The notes below the pieces were generated by a model. The model was not told the origin of the DNA. It did no database searches and was given only the letters and a program-made list of their open reading frames with translations. A stretch of 64,000 nt of DNA from Prorocentrum cordatum (Eukaryota; Sar; Dinophyceae; Prorocentrales; Prorocentraceae): assembly GCA_963575745.1 (NCBI GenBank), contig CAUYUJ010019288.1, positions 50,001 to 114,000 of the forward strand. The letters run 5' to 3'. Both the position numbers and the translations under genes were made by a program. This document shows, one piece after another, positions 33,174 to 43,106 of this stretch. Position 1 is the stretch's first letter, and each line of letters starts with the position of its first letter.

Positions 33174-33338
33174 GACGACGACAACGACGAAATTTCCACT
33201 CCAGACTCCCCAGCATGTTCTGGACATCGCGCCCCCGAGGCCCCTCCCCGAACAACTCGGGGAATTCTCGTGCCCCCACGACGACGACGACGCCGACCGC
33301 GACGTCGACGACGACGAATACGACGTCGACGACGACGC
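33174..33338 (+). repeat. D module copy 8, end of the array
   Basis: Standard D order, but the expected GAGCTAACCC end is replaced by GCGGGCGGCTC, so the composite array stops inside the module. Confidence 0.85.
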
Positions 33339-33369
33339 GGGCGGCTCTGTGCCATCGGCCCGCAGCCGC

Positions 33370-33530
33370 ACGCGAGGAGGCGCGCGCTCCTCCGCCTCCT
33401 CCTCCTCCTCCTCCTCCTGCTTCCCCTCACCTTCCCCTTCCCCCTTCTCCTCCGCCGCTCGTCTTCCCCCTGTCATCCTCCTCCTCCTTCTCCGCCTCAC
33501 TGTTCTCGTACCCCCCCCCCCAGGGCCTTC
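33370..33530. repeat. CTC microsatellite and C-rich stretch
   Basis: TCCTCC-rich tracts with poly-C runs, followed to about 33660 by GTTCTCATGACGGGCC-type 20-bp repeats. Confidence 0.8.
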
Positions 33531-33659
33531 GCACCCCCTGGAACCCCCCCCCCACCCCCGGCGTTCCCAGGACGGACCCCCCTGTTCTCATGACGGGCCG
33601 TGCCGTTCTCATGACGGGCCCGGCGTTCTCCTGACGAGCCCCTGTTCCCACGACGGAAT

Positions 33660-34570
33660 TCTTCCAAGCTATCGGGCCACGCGTATTCCTAGTGGGTTTC
33701 GAAAGCCCTCGGGGAACACGGAGTCGGGCGAGCTATCGGACCAGGTCGTTTCCGAGGTTTCGGAGTCTCCTGGAGGACGTCTTGGAGGGCTCTGGGGCCA
33801 TCTTGGAGGCCTTTTGCGGGCCTTCTGGGCAGACTAAGGCCATCTTGAGGCCATCTGGGGCCGTCTTGGGCCAGCTGGGGCCATCTTCGCCGTCTTGGAG
33901 GCCTTCATGGCCGTCTTGGAGGCATCTTGGAGGCCATCTTGGCCGTCTTGGAGGCCATCTTGGGCGTCTTGTTGGCCTCTTGGGCCGTCTTGGGGTCTTG
34001 TTGGGGCCCTCTTGGGGGTCTCTTGGCCTGTCATGGGGCCATCTTGGAGGCCTCTTGTGCGCTTTTGGGGCGATGTTGGGGGCCACTTGGGCCGTCTTGG
34101 ACCATCGGAGAGCTGGAAAGAAGAACGTGCCCAAATCCTTCAACAACCGAAGCAACATCAATGATTTTGGCCTCTGCGGGCCTTCCTGGTGGAGCTCTTT
34201 GGAGGCCTCTTGGGGGCCTCTTGGCCAGTCTTAAGCCATCTTGGAGCCATCTTAGGCCGTCTTGGAGGCTTCTTGGACGAACTTGAAGGCATCTTGGACT
34301 CTCGGGCCGTCTTGGAAGCCATCTTGGACCATCTTTGTCGACTTGGAGGCCATCTTGGGCCATCTTGGAGGCCATCTTGGGCCAACGTGACCATCTTAGA
34401 GGCCATCTTGAGCCGTCTTGGAGAATTTGTTTCGGTCGTTGAGGTGGTTTCCAGGACTTTCCGGGCCGAACCCCCAGGGGGAGTTCTTTTGGAAAAGAAC
34501 CAAAACCAACATCGAAAGGATCTAGCACGCCAGGCACCCCAGTGGCAAGCCAACAGGAAGCCTCCTGAGA
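33660..34570 (+). repeat. TTGG minisatellite module, copy 4
   Basis: A CTATCGGGCCACGCG and CCTCGGGGAACACGG lead, a minisatellite of GGCCATCTTGGAGGCC-type units (about 33770-34430), then a GGACTTTCCGGGCCGAACCC and CACGCCAGGCACCCCAGTGG end resembling 10700-10735. A further TTGGGGGCC stretch lies at about 34575-34830. Confidence 0.6.
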
Positions 34571-34830
34571 GCCTCGTGTGAGCTTCTTGGGGGCCTCTTG
34601 GGGCTTTCCGGGGGCCCCTTGGGGACCTCTTGGGCTCCTGGGGCCTCTTAGGGTACTCTTGGGGGCCTGCCAGGAGCTTCTTGGGGCGGTGAGCTCGAAA
34701 TGCCGGTTCGTGTTCCCTCTCTGGGGCCCCTTGTGTTGTCTTGGGGGCCTCTTTTGCGCCCGCCTCGGCGCCCTCCGGCCTTTTTAGGCCGTCGTGGGGC
34801 GATCTTCGGGGACTCTTGGGCCGTATTCGA

Positions 34831-35185
34831 TTGCCCACCACCACCACTATGCCTTGCGTCCGTCTGGTCACGTGGGCAGACACGCCAAATGCGTGCAAGA
34901 GCGCGGGAAAGCTGACACGTCAAACACGTGCCAAGGAAAACGCGAGACACGCCGAAAGCGTGCAGGCACAGGAGGGAGGGAAGCGGAGGAGGACGATGGA
35001 GAAGACGTTTTGAAGTGTCGGGAAGCCGAAAAGGCAGAAACGCGAAAATTTTCCAGACACCTCCGGACAATTCACGAATTTTGCCCCTTACGCGGGTCAC
35101 CCTGGAAGCGCCCAGGAGCGCCTGGCAGCGCCCAGGAATCCCAGGAATGTCGCGGTAAGAACCTCACCTACCTTCCATCCGCACC
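34831..35185. other. No gene seen
   Basis: GC-rich sequence with short GACACG/CGTGC repeats. No supported frame. Confidence 0.4.
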
Positions 35186-35698
35186 TCAGGACTGCATGAG
35201 ACTTTGGGCACTCCGCTTCGTGCTGAAGGCACGGTGGCGGACATTTGCTTCACACTGCCCTTCTACGCTGTGACAAGCGTCCTGGCCGCACTTTACAGGT
35301 ACATCACGCTCGTTGGGGTCTGCCTCGGGTATGTTGTGCGCGTGGACGTGACCGTGTTACCACCCTCGCTGCAGTCGTTGGATCCTGGCTACACTGCGAG
35401 TATGGCCATGCTACTCCTCAGCCATCGACATCATAACCCCGTCTGCTACTCCTTCGCGCGTGCCTTCGTCGGCAGGGACGAGGGCATCCCCACTCAGCCG
35501 CATCCGTCCCGGGCGCGCAGGAACTGTCGACACTGGGGCAACAAGCACATGCATACCGATGCCGCTAGTTCCTGGACCCCTCCAGGGTGCGTTCTGAGCA
35601 GGATCCCGAGGCAAATCCACCCTGGCGACGAGGGCCCCGGAAGGCCGAAAGAATGTTGCTGCCCCGTATATGTCGGAAGTCCCCGGACTGTGCGGTGA
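35186..35698 (+). other. Uncertain open frame, unknown product
   Basis: A frame open to the TGA at 35696-35698 encodes about 165 residues, the first half moderately hydrophobic (ALYRYITLVGVCLGYVVRVD), with no recognised domain. It is one of the few long frames outside simple repeats, but no start context, splice pair or homologous copy supports it. It could equally be chance in GC-rich DNA. Confidence 0.2.
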
Positions 35699-35902
35699 CC
35701 ATACCCTCAAGGGGGTCAGGTGTGACTCCGGTGCCGGGGAGCCGTGCCAGGACCTGGGTCGTTCACCGAGGCTGCCTCGGGCGTCGTAGGCGGAACACAC
35801 CTCCGCATCCACGGCCTCGCGGGCCGAGAGACCCCGTAGCTGCCGGGGCTTTTTTTTGTTTGTCTGTTCGTCGTGGGTGCCCCGCGCAGAACGTCTCCGT
35901 GC

Positions 35903-36080
35903 GACTCCCACCCACCAAACCACCCCAACCCAACCCGAAGGCTTCAATTTATCCTCGATTTCCAGTGGGGGGGGGGTCGCGGAACGTTGAGAAAACACAT
36001 GGAATCCGTACCCCCCCCAACCCGAAATTCGGGTCAAATTCGGGTCTTCGGGTTGGGTTGGGGTGGTCTGGTAGGTAGTC
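35903..36080 (+). mobile_element. MITE-like element family M1, copy 2
   Basis: Same inverted ends (AAACCACCCCAACCCAACCC; right end GGTTGGGGTGGTCTGGTAGG, then TAGTC) and same centre as 9009-9177, with CGGGTC partly duplicated. The two are clearly related but diverged in the G-run region. Confidence 0.75.
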
Positions 36081-36204
36081 AGCGACCGCATCCACGGGAC
36101 CGCGCCCCAGGAATCCAGGCTGCGAGGGCCTGGATCTGGGTGCGCTCGCCGCTGGTGGTGGCGCCCACGGCGGCCCCACGGAGTCCGCAGCCCGTGGGCT
36201 GCGC

Positions 36205-36427
36205 CCCGACCGTGCCGGGGGGCCTTCCCTCCACCGCCAGAGTATGTCCACATCCACCGCTTCGGAGTCGTGCCCTGGAATCTCGAGGAGCAGTGGATGT
36301 GGATATCCGCCCGCCCGCGTGAGCGGGCAGATATCCATATCCGCCGCTCCCCGAGTCCTCGCAACACGACCCAGCAGCAGTAGATATGGTCAAATTCTGG
36401 CGGCGCATTCCCGGGGCCTCGAGGTGC
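36205..36427. repeat. Long imperfect hairpin, about 220 bp
   Basis: Centre near 36318. The inner arms GGATGTGGATATCCGCCCGC and GCGGGCAGATATCCATATCC are nearly perfect. Outer arms continue through CCACCGC/GCGGCGG and GGGGGCC/GGGGCC. Probably a nonautonomous inverted-repeat element; no other copy seen. Confidence 0.65.
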
Positions 36428-36648
36428 TCGCACGCGCTGTCGCCAGAGCCAGAGCCCCCGATGCTATGATCTCATCAGGGCGTGGGCGGACCCCCAAGAG
36501 GTCTGGGCTCCCTTTCCGGGGATCGGTCTGTCCCCTTTCCCGAGGCCGGGTGCTGGCCCCCGGGGGGCGAACACGGCGAAGAGCCTCCCGTCGGGATCTT
36601 TTTTTTGCTGGCGCGAGGGGGGTCCGTGGACGGCCTTGGCGACTCCTA

Positions 36649-36815
36649 ACCCTAAGATCCGACGCTTCACATAATGCAGCATCGCGAAAAATCACGACTG
36701 GAGCCCTGGGCCATATCTTTCTGCGTCATTAGTCGAGCCGGATTGATCCGTGAGGGTCCCGGTGCCCGAAGCTGGGCGCAAGCGTCCGTGGGGGAAAGAT
36801 TTGCTAGCCTCCACG
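36649..36815 (-). mobile_element. MITE-like element family M4, copy 1
   Basis: AAGATCCGACG, CGCGAAAAATCACGAC, GAGCCCTGGGCC, CTTTCTGCGTCAT, TCGAGCCGGATTGATCC and GTGAGGGTCCC follow the family order in reverse. The right end is diverged. Confidence 0.65.
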
Positions 36816-36917
36816 TCCCAGACCTACCAACATTTACAGATGGGAGACACGACAAGCACGTTGTAGGTTAATGACAGCGGGAGTACCACAAGACCTAGAC
36901 GAAGGTCAGTGGACCAG

Positions 36918-37062
36918 CCCCGAGGTCAGAAATCGCGCCCGTAGCCCTGGACCCTATCTTTCTGTGTCATTTTTCGAGCCGGATCGATCTGTGAGGCTCT
37001 CGGGGCCCAGAATGGAGCGAAAACGGCCGTTGTGAAAAAATTGCAGCGCCAGGATTTCAGGG
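36918..37062 (-). mobile_element. MITE-like element family M4, copy 2
   Basis: Reverse orientation; keeps TAGCCCTGGACCC, TTTTTCGAGCCGGATCGATC, GTGAGGCTCTCGGGGCCC, AAAAAATTGCAGCGCCAGGA, TTTCAGGG. The left terminal repeat is mostly lost. Confidence 0.7.
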
Positions 37063-37110
37063 AGCGAATCTGCGACTGTGCGCATGCTCCTGGTCATGTC
37101 CAAGCTTGAC

Positions 37111-37270
37111 TTAAGTCGGGCGTGTCCCTCAACAGGAGGACTATTCAAACACAGAAAAGAAATGCTCTGGGAACGATGTTTCTACTGTGTTTGAATATTT
37201 TTGAGCATTGTGTTGCCTATTTTTGATCCTTCGTCCAAAATCCGCCTGCAGGAGGACACGCCCGACCTAA
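37111..37270 (+). mobile_element. MITE-like element family M2, copy 2, intact
   Basis: 160 bp, from TTAAGTCGGGCGTGTCC to GGACACGCCCGACCTAA (16 of 17 bases inverted). It is flanked by a perfect 8-bp direct repeat AGCTTGAC (37103-37110 and 37271-37278). This copy defines the family. No reading frame; nonautonomous. An 8-bp duplication is typical of hAT-type transposition, but the ends do not identify the superfamily. Confidence 0.9.
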
Positions 37271-37411
37271 AGCTTGACACCGCGTGCATGCCACACGGGC
37301 TGGGCTCATGGAGGGAGCGCGCGCCCCCGCCTCGCCCGCGCAGGAACTGGGGGCTCGCCCTCACGCTCGCCAGGAACCCAGGCCTCTCGGAGGAGCGCAG
37401 GACCTCTGGGC

Positions 37412-37971
37412 TTGCATCGGGCCTGCCCCTCCTCTACAGAAGGATTTTTGAAAGATAGTGAGGCAATCGTCGGTGGACGATTTTTTGATTACACTTGACG
37501 GTATTTTCGGAGTATTTCTTTTTTTTTAATCGCTTCGCTCATTCCGCCGGCCCTCGAGCGCTCTATGGGGCCTCTTGGGGGCCTCTTTGGGGCCTCCTAG
37601 GGGCCTCTTGGGGGCCTCTTGGGGGTCTCTTGGGGCTCCTCGGCGGCGTCCTGGGCTCCCCTGGGGCCTCCTGGGGGGCTCTTGGGGGCCCCTTGCGGCA
37701 GGAGGGGGGGTAGTCGATTACAGCCACCCCCTCGGAGGCCACGATCCACGTGAGGGGTGGCGGAAAATAGCATCCCCCCTGGGGATCGCCCGGGGATCAG
37801 CCGGGGATCGGCCGGGGTACTTCTCGCCCGGGGGCCCCCAGGGGCCGCCCCGCGCGCGCGCGACATAGAAGTAATGTTAGTAGTTACTGGAGATCTTAGC
37901 ACGCCTCTGGCCCGTTGGGCCGACAATTTTTTCGTCAAACACCCGCCTGTAGGAGGACATGCCCGACCGAA
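37412..37971 (+). mobile_element. MITE family M2, copy interrupted by repeats
   Basis: Left part 37412 to about 37540 (TCGGGCCTGCCCCTCCTCTA, CAGAAGGA, GGACGATTTTTTGA) and right part about 37908-37971 (CGTCAAACACCCGCCTGTAG, GGACATGCCCGACC) are the two halves of M2. Between them lie a TTGGGGGCC minisatellite (37560-37700) and GGGGATCGGCC repeats (about 37785-37820). Confidence 0.6.
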
Positions 37972-37993
37972 GGGTCGGAGTGGGTGGGGTCGG

Positions 37994-38169
37994 CCCTGAG
38001 ATCCTGGCTCTGCAATTTTCTCACCACGGGCGTTTTCGCTTGGTTTCGGGCCCCGGGAGCCTCACATATCGATCCTGTTCGGAATTTCACGCAGAGAGAT
38101 GGGGTCTGGGGCTGCGGTCGTGATTTTTGGCGATGGTACAATTTTTTCTTGCAACGTCGGATCTCAGGG
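37994..38169 (+). mobile_element. MITE-like element family M4, copy 3, complete
   Basis: 176 bp, from CCCTGAGATCC to GGATCTCAGGG (inverted 11-bp ends). Internal landmarks: GCAATTTTCTCACCACGGGC, GTTTCGGGCCCCGGGAGCC, CATATCGATCC, GAGATGGGGTC, GGTCGTGATTTTTGGCGATG. No reading frame. Confidence 0.8.
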
Positions 38170-38544
38170 GGTAGCAGGTCATGGGGGCCTTGTACACCTT
38201 CGTCACTCTGTCGTCAGAGTGCACAGGGGTGTCGATTATAGCGCCTGGCAATCAATGAGCGTCGATCAGCGTCGATTGGCGCCGATGGGCGCAGATTCGC
38301 AAGAGCCAACAAGAGGGGGATGGGAGGCTCCCGTGAGTTGCCACACCGAAGGTGGGGTCGGGGGGCCCAGGGCACCTCCGCGTCGTGGACAACACCTGGC
38401 TGGGCAGTGTTTTCTCTCTCGATTTTTTCTGCTTCGACGGGCTCTTGCGGGGCCTCGGGGCCTTGCCAACGCCTACTCCCAGACCCAGAGGCCCGTGCCG
38501 GGGTCGGCGATGTAAAAGAAAAAAATGGCGTCGGGGGTCGGAGG

Positions 38545-38720
38545 ATATCGCGCCGCACAGCCGCTGCATCGGCGATGCGTCTCGAGGTGGAGCCCGATTT
38601 TCTCCACGCCGACGGCGCCGATGCATCGCTGACGTTACCGGTGCATCGCCAATGCATCGGCGAGGCATCGCCGGTGCCTCGGCGATGCGGCGCGAGCCTC
38701 AGACCCCCGACGTCATGTTG
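38545..38720. repeat. GCATCGGCGATG repeat block, copy 1
   Basis: Dense GCATCGGCGA/TCGCCGATGC motifs, with GAGCCCGATTTTCTCCACGC and GACGGCGCCGAT. A related block is at 39310-39475 (GGGCCCGATTTGCCTCACGT, GACGGCGCCGAT), so this is a dispersed direct repeat. The preceding 38170-38544 shows no gene. Confidence 0.6.
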
Positions 38721-38855
38721 TTTTTCATTACGTCGACCCCGGGGACGGGTTTTTCATCCTGAGCCGGTTTTTGACGCCCCCGAGGCCTGGTAGAAGGGCC
38801 CCCAGAGGCCGAAAATAGGGGAAACATGCCCGTCTTTTTTTTCATGACGTGAGCA

Positions 38856-39028
38856 CCCTGAGATCCGACGTAGCGGAAACATACATCGAGCGAAAATCAC
38901 GCCCAGAGCCCTAGACCCCCTCTTTCGGCGTCATTTCTTTTCCATCCAGAGCGATTGGTGAGGCTCCTGGGGCGCGACATTGAGCGACAACACCCGTCAT
39001 GAAACAATTGCAGCGCCAGGATCTCAGG
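38856..39028 (-). mobile_element. MITE-like element family M4, copy 4
   Basis: Reverse orientation with inverted ends CCCTGAGATCC and GATCTCAGG, and the family landmarks between. Confidence 0.75.
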
Positions 39029-39309
39029 TGATCGTTTTCTTATTCATTGTTTTGCCGATCGGCGCGGTCCCTCGCACCCCCCCTTCCCCCCGTCTGGAGT
39101 GGATCTTGGCTGTTTGGAACTTGCTTCGAGCAGGTGGAGTCCCTCCCCCACAGGACGCACTGTTGCAAACAGTCGCGCTCAGCAAAGGTCTGGAGCCAGA
39201 CCCCCCCCTCCCCTCCCCGCTTTTCGCTCAATGTTGAAGCGCCGAATCAGAAAACGCTCACCAGCGTTTTATCATGACGCGATCATCTAGGTCTCCCAGA
39301 TGAGGTCGG

Positions 39310-39475
39310 AGTAGATGGTGTCTGAGGATCGCGCGATGCGGCTCGATGCGGGGCCCGATTTGCCTCACGTCGACGGCGCCGATACATCGCCAGTGCCTCG
39401 CCGATGCATCGCCGATGTGTTGCCGATGCGGCGCGATGATCCGACCCCATCTGTTCCAACATCATCTAGGGGGCC
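39310..39475. repeat. GCATCGGCGATG repeat block, copy 2
   Basis: See the block at 38545-38720. Ends directly before the CTC microsatellite. 39029-39309 holds no recognised gene. Confidence 0.6.
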
Positions 39476-39499
39476 TCCAGAGCAGGTCTGGCGCGCGGC

Positions 39500-39860
39500 G
39501 CCTCCCTCGTCCTCCTCCTCCTCCTCCTTCTCCTCCTCTCTCCTCCTCCTCCTTCTCCTCCTCCTCCTCCTCCTCCTCCTCCTCCTCCTCTCCTCCTCCT
39601 CCCCCCGCCTCCTCCTCCTCCTCCTCCTCCTCCTCCTCCTCTCCTCCTCTCTCCTCCTCCTCCTCCTCCTCCTCCTCCTCCTCTCCTCCTCCTCCTCCTC
39701 CTCCTCCTCCTCCTCCTCCTCCTCCTCCTCCTCCTCCTCCTCCTCCTCCCTCCTCCCTCCTCCTCCTCCTCCTCCCTCCTCCTCCTCCCCCCCCCGCCTC
39801 CTCCTCCTCCTCCTCCTCCTCCTCCTCCTCCTCCTCCTCCTCCTCCTCCCCTCCTCAGCC
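39500..39860. repeat. CTC microsatellite, about 360 bp
   Basis: Nearly pure (CTC)n with occasional CT or CCCC interruptions; one of the longest trinucleotide tracts in the window. Confidence 0.95.
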
Positions 39861-39899
39861 CCTTTCCCTCGAGAGACTGAGGTCGGCGTGCGCACTTAA

Positions 39900-41345
39900 A
39901 AGGTGCTCTAGCCTGTCGGAGCCATGAAGGCGGCATCAGGCTCCTGCTGCCGTACCGCTTGCTCGCCGAGGGCAGCATCGGCAGTGTGTTGGGGGCCTTC
40001 GAGAAGCAGTACTTGCGGGAGCACCCCGTCGGCGTGCTCGAGGTGCATGTGCTCGACATAGATGTTGGAGGCGGCGGGTTCGCAGCCCAGCCTGGAGTAC
40101 CAGCGGGGCCACCGTTGGAAGTCGCCGCCCAGGCGAATGAAGGTGGGGGATCTGTGGCTGCCGAAGCCCCCACCACCGCTGCAGTCCAAGAAGATCCCGT
40201 GGCGGCGCGCGGAGTCGTCCGTGCAGGTTGTGGAATCGGCGAAAGCCGTCAAGAAGAAGAAGAACAACCGACAGAAGAAGAATAAACATACTACTAATAC
40301 TAATAATAATAATAAGAAGAAGAACAATAATAAACATAATAATAATAAGAATATTGTTAAGAATAATAATAATAATAAGAAGAAGGCCGCTCGATGTCGA
40401 GCTGCAGCCAAGACGAACCCCTTCGTGAACCTCCAGGGCCACATTGACAGGCCTCAGGAGTGGAAGCTGAGGGGCTGCAAGACCCCCAAGTGGCGGTGCG
40501 AGGACTGCAACAAGAGGCTGAAAAAGGTGGTGAACTTCGACTTCAGGGTGCAGTGCCCTTTCTGCCGCATGCCGCCGCCGTCGCCCGTCCTGAAGCAGCA
40601 GGAGACAGCCATGCGCATAATTAACAGGAGTGACTTCGAGCGCCAGAGGGCCTGCAGAAGGCAGCTGGCGGCGGCCACCAGTGCCATTGCTTCGACTTGT
40701 CCAGCGAAGACGACCCTGAGAGCTCGGAAGGCCAAGTTCCTCAACAAGTTCAAGAAGAGCCTCCAAGAGAAGCAGACCGCCTTGTGAAGCCCAGTGTGCA
40801 GGCGGCGGTGGAGAAGACCACGCTGGATGGCTTCAGCGCGATGGCCAGCAAGGCGAAGGAGACCAAGGTCATTTTGTTGGAGTTGATCGAGTCGCTTCAG
40901 CCTGCCCGCCAGAAGGGCTCAGTGGGGGCGCATAGCAGGGTGCAGGCCCTCATCCAGAATGCCGAGAAGGATGCTGCCAGCGCGGAGGCGGACTTGAAGC
41001 GTCTCGAGCGATTCCAAACGATCCACAGATGGACCTCGCGTGCGACGGCAACCGCGACTTCTCGGACGGGAGTCAGAAGGACCGTGAGCCGTATCTCGCG
41101 GGAAAGGTGCAGGAGCTGCCAGCCGTTCCCTCCTTCTCGCTCCTTGCTACGGCGGGGGGCGACTCGCTGGTAGCTTCGCGTGCTGACTTTCACGAATGCC
41201 GGCGCCTCTTGGACAAGTGCGATGCTGCCAGCTCGCCGGGGGCCAAGTGCAGCGCGCTGGCTCGTTCAGGCGCGCTGCGGGCTAGGGCGGGCTGTGTTAA
41301 TCCAGACCCGCGGGTTTGCCCGAACCCTGTTTGGAACATCGCTTC
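39900..41345 (+). pseudogene. Broken frame with cysteine-pair (zinc-finger-like) cluster
   Basis: Protein-like translation jumps between frames: about 39930-40060 in one frame (GAFEKQYLREHPVGVLEVHV), about 40060-40690 in a second, about 40690-41020 in a third, about 41030-41270 in yet another. The second segment has a Lys/Asn run from AAT/AAG repeats (40268-40385) and then CEDC about 20 residues before CPFC, a possible zinc-binding pair near 40497-40567. Later parts are acidic and helical (ETKVILLELIESLQ). Plus-strand direction is favoured because these segments follow each other closely. It may be a decayed retroelement ORF1 (compare 61222) or a decayed host gene; an intron-rich live gene cannot be excluded. 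Confidence 0.4.
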
Positions 41346-42190
41346 TTAGAAGGAGCTCCAGAGACAATATTTCCAATCAGTTTGTCCCGCTCGTTTTTGG
41401 GCGTTCACGGCCCGACTGGCGGGGTGCCGTTGGCGGGTAGCCGAGGGGTGAAGATAGGGCACTGGCTTGGTTTCCTTAGTTTGGCGTCGGAAATTCAGTT
41501 TTCGAGCGGAAGCTCGGGCGCCAGCGCGGCCCGTTCAGTTTTGGGGGTGCTGGGCATAGGCTCGGCGCCCCGGCAAGCCCGCAGCGCCGCTGAGTGGCTT
41601 GCCGCGGGCGTGATTTTTGCATGGGCTGGGCCATGCATCGGCGCTCCGAGAGTTTATTCCGACTTGAGAGGCACGGCGCCGCGCGAATGCAGCGCAAGCG
41701 CTATGCTGGAAGGGCGCGGCGATGCATGCCCCCTGGACAGGCGAGAGCAGCCGCGCCCCCGTGCGAACCCCGATCCCGCGCGGGGCGCGTTCCTGTTGAC
41801 AATGGCTCGCCCGGGAAACCATTTCTTCTGCAGGAAATCCTGAGCGGTCTGCCCATCGGCGGCTCCTTCGGACGAGGCCCGGAACCACCGAGAAACCGTT
41901 TTTGATAGGAAGTTCTAGGCGGTGTGCCCAACCCCAGATGGCCGCGGCGAGCACGGCGGCGAAATCGGGGAAACTTTCGGATCGGCACAGTCGGGCTCGG
42001 CTCTGGTGCTCCCGTAGAGGAGGTGCCTTGGCCTGTGCGCCAGCAGCTCATGAACGGCTGGACTCATCAGATCCCTCAGATCCCTCTGCCCCTCCTCCAT
42101 GTCACGCTGCTTCTCTCCTCCTGCTCCTCCTCCTCCTCCTCCTCCGTCGGGCGACCCCGCGCACGCCGCTAAACCGGCTATCTAAGCGTC
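41346..42190. other. No gene seen
   Basis: GC-rich DNA open in several frames on both strands, with no domain, no tandem repeat and no copy elsewhere in the window. Confidence 0.4.
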
Positions 42191-42214
42191 TCGAACATGG
42201 GGTGGCGGACGCGA

Positions 42215-42560
42215 AAAGTGCGAAAAGTAGAAAAGTGCGAAAAATGCGAAAAGTGCGAAAAGTAGAAAAGTAGAAAAGTGCGAAAAGTGTCGAAAAGTGA
42301 GAAACAACCAAAAGTGCGAAAAGTGTAAAAATGCGAAGAATGCGAAAAGTACGAAAAGTAGAAAAGTAGAAAAGTGCGAAAAGTGTGAAAAGTTCGAAAC
42401 GCGCGAAAAGTAGAAAAGTGTGAAAAGTAGAAAAGCGCGGAAGGTGCGAACGTGCGAAAAGTAGAAAAGTGCGAAAAGTAGAACACCAGAAAAGTGCGAA
42501 CATGTACAAAAATGTGTGAGAAGGACGAAAGGTGCGAGAAGTACGAAGCAACACAGTGCA
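42215..42560 (+). repeat. GCGAAAAGT array, plus orientation
   Basis: About 30 units of GCGAAAAGT or AGAAAAGT, 8-10 bp. The reverse complement of the same repeat fills about 44870-45190. Confidence 0.9.
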
Positions 42561-42890
42561 ACAAGTTGAGAAACGCTAATAGGTGCGAACAACAAGAAAG
42601 TCGAACCCTGATAAACGGGGAACGTGCGTTTGAAACTTGCGATAATAACGAAAGGCAGCAAAGCGGGACTTGCGCGATAAGAGCGAACGTGGAATGAGAA
42701 ACGTTTTGGGAAGGGACCGCATTTAAAACAGCGCGCAGCGCGAGAAGGAGGACCAGTTCGAATCGCGCGAACGGTTCATTTCTTTAAGAAAAAAAAAAAA
42801 CAAAGGAGCGGCAGGAGGGGCAGGAAGATGAGGCGTGGCCGTGTTCCACTTGCGTTGTTCCTGCGTTCCGCTGTTCCTCGCATGGAACAC
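42561..42890. other. No gene seen; degraded array edge and short palindrome
   Basis: GCGAACG-type decayed repeats to about 42780, an A13 run near 42788, and CGTGTTCCA/TGGAACACG inverted 9-mers (42840-42848 and 42883-42891) just before the poly-T. Confidence 0.5.
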
Positions 42891-43056
<166 letters not shown>

Positions 43057-43106
43057 AAACAAAAAATATTATTATTTTTATATCGTTTCTTTTTTTTTTT
43101 CTCCCT

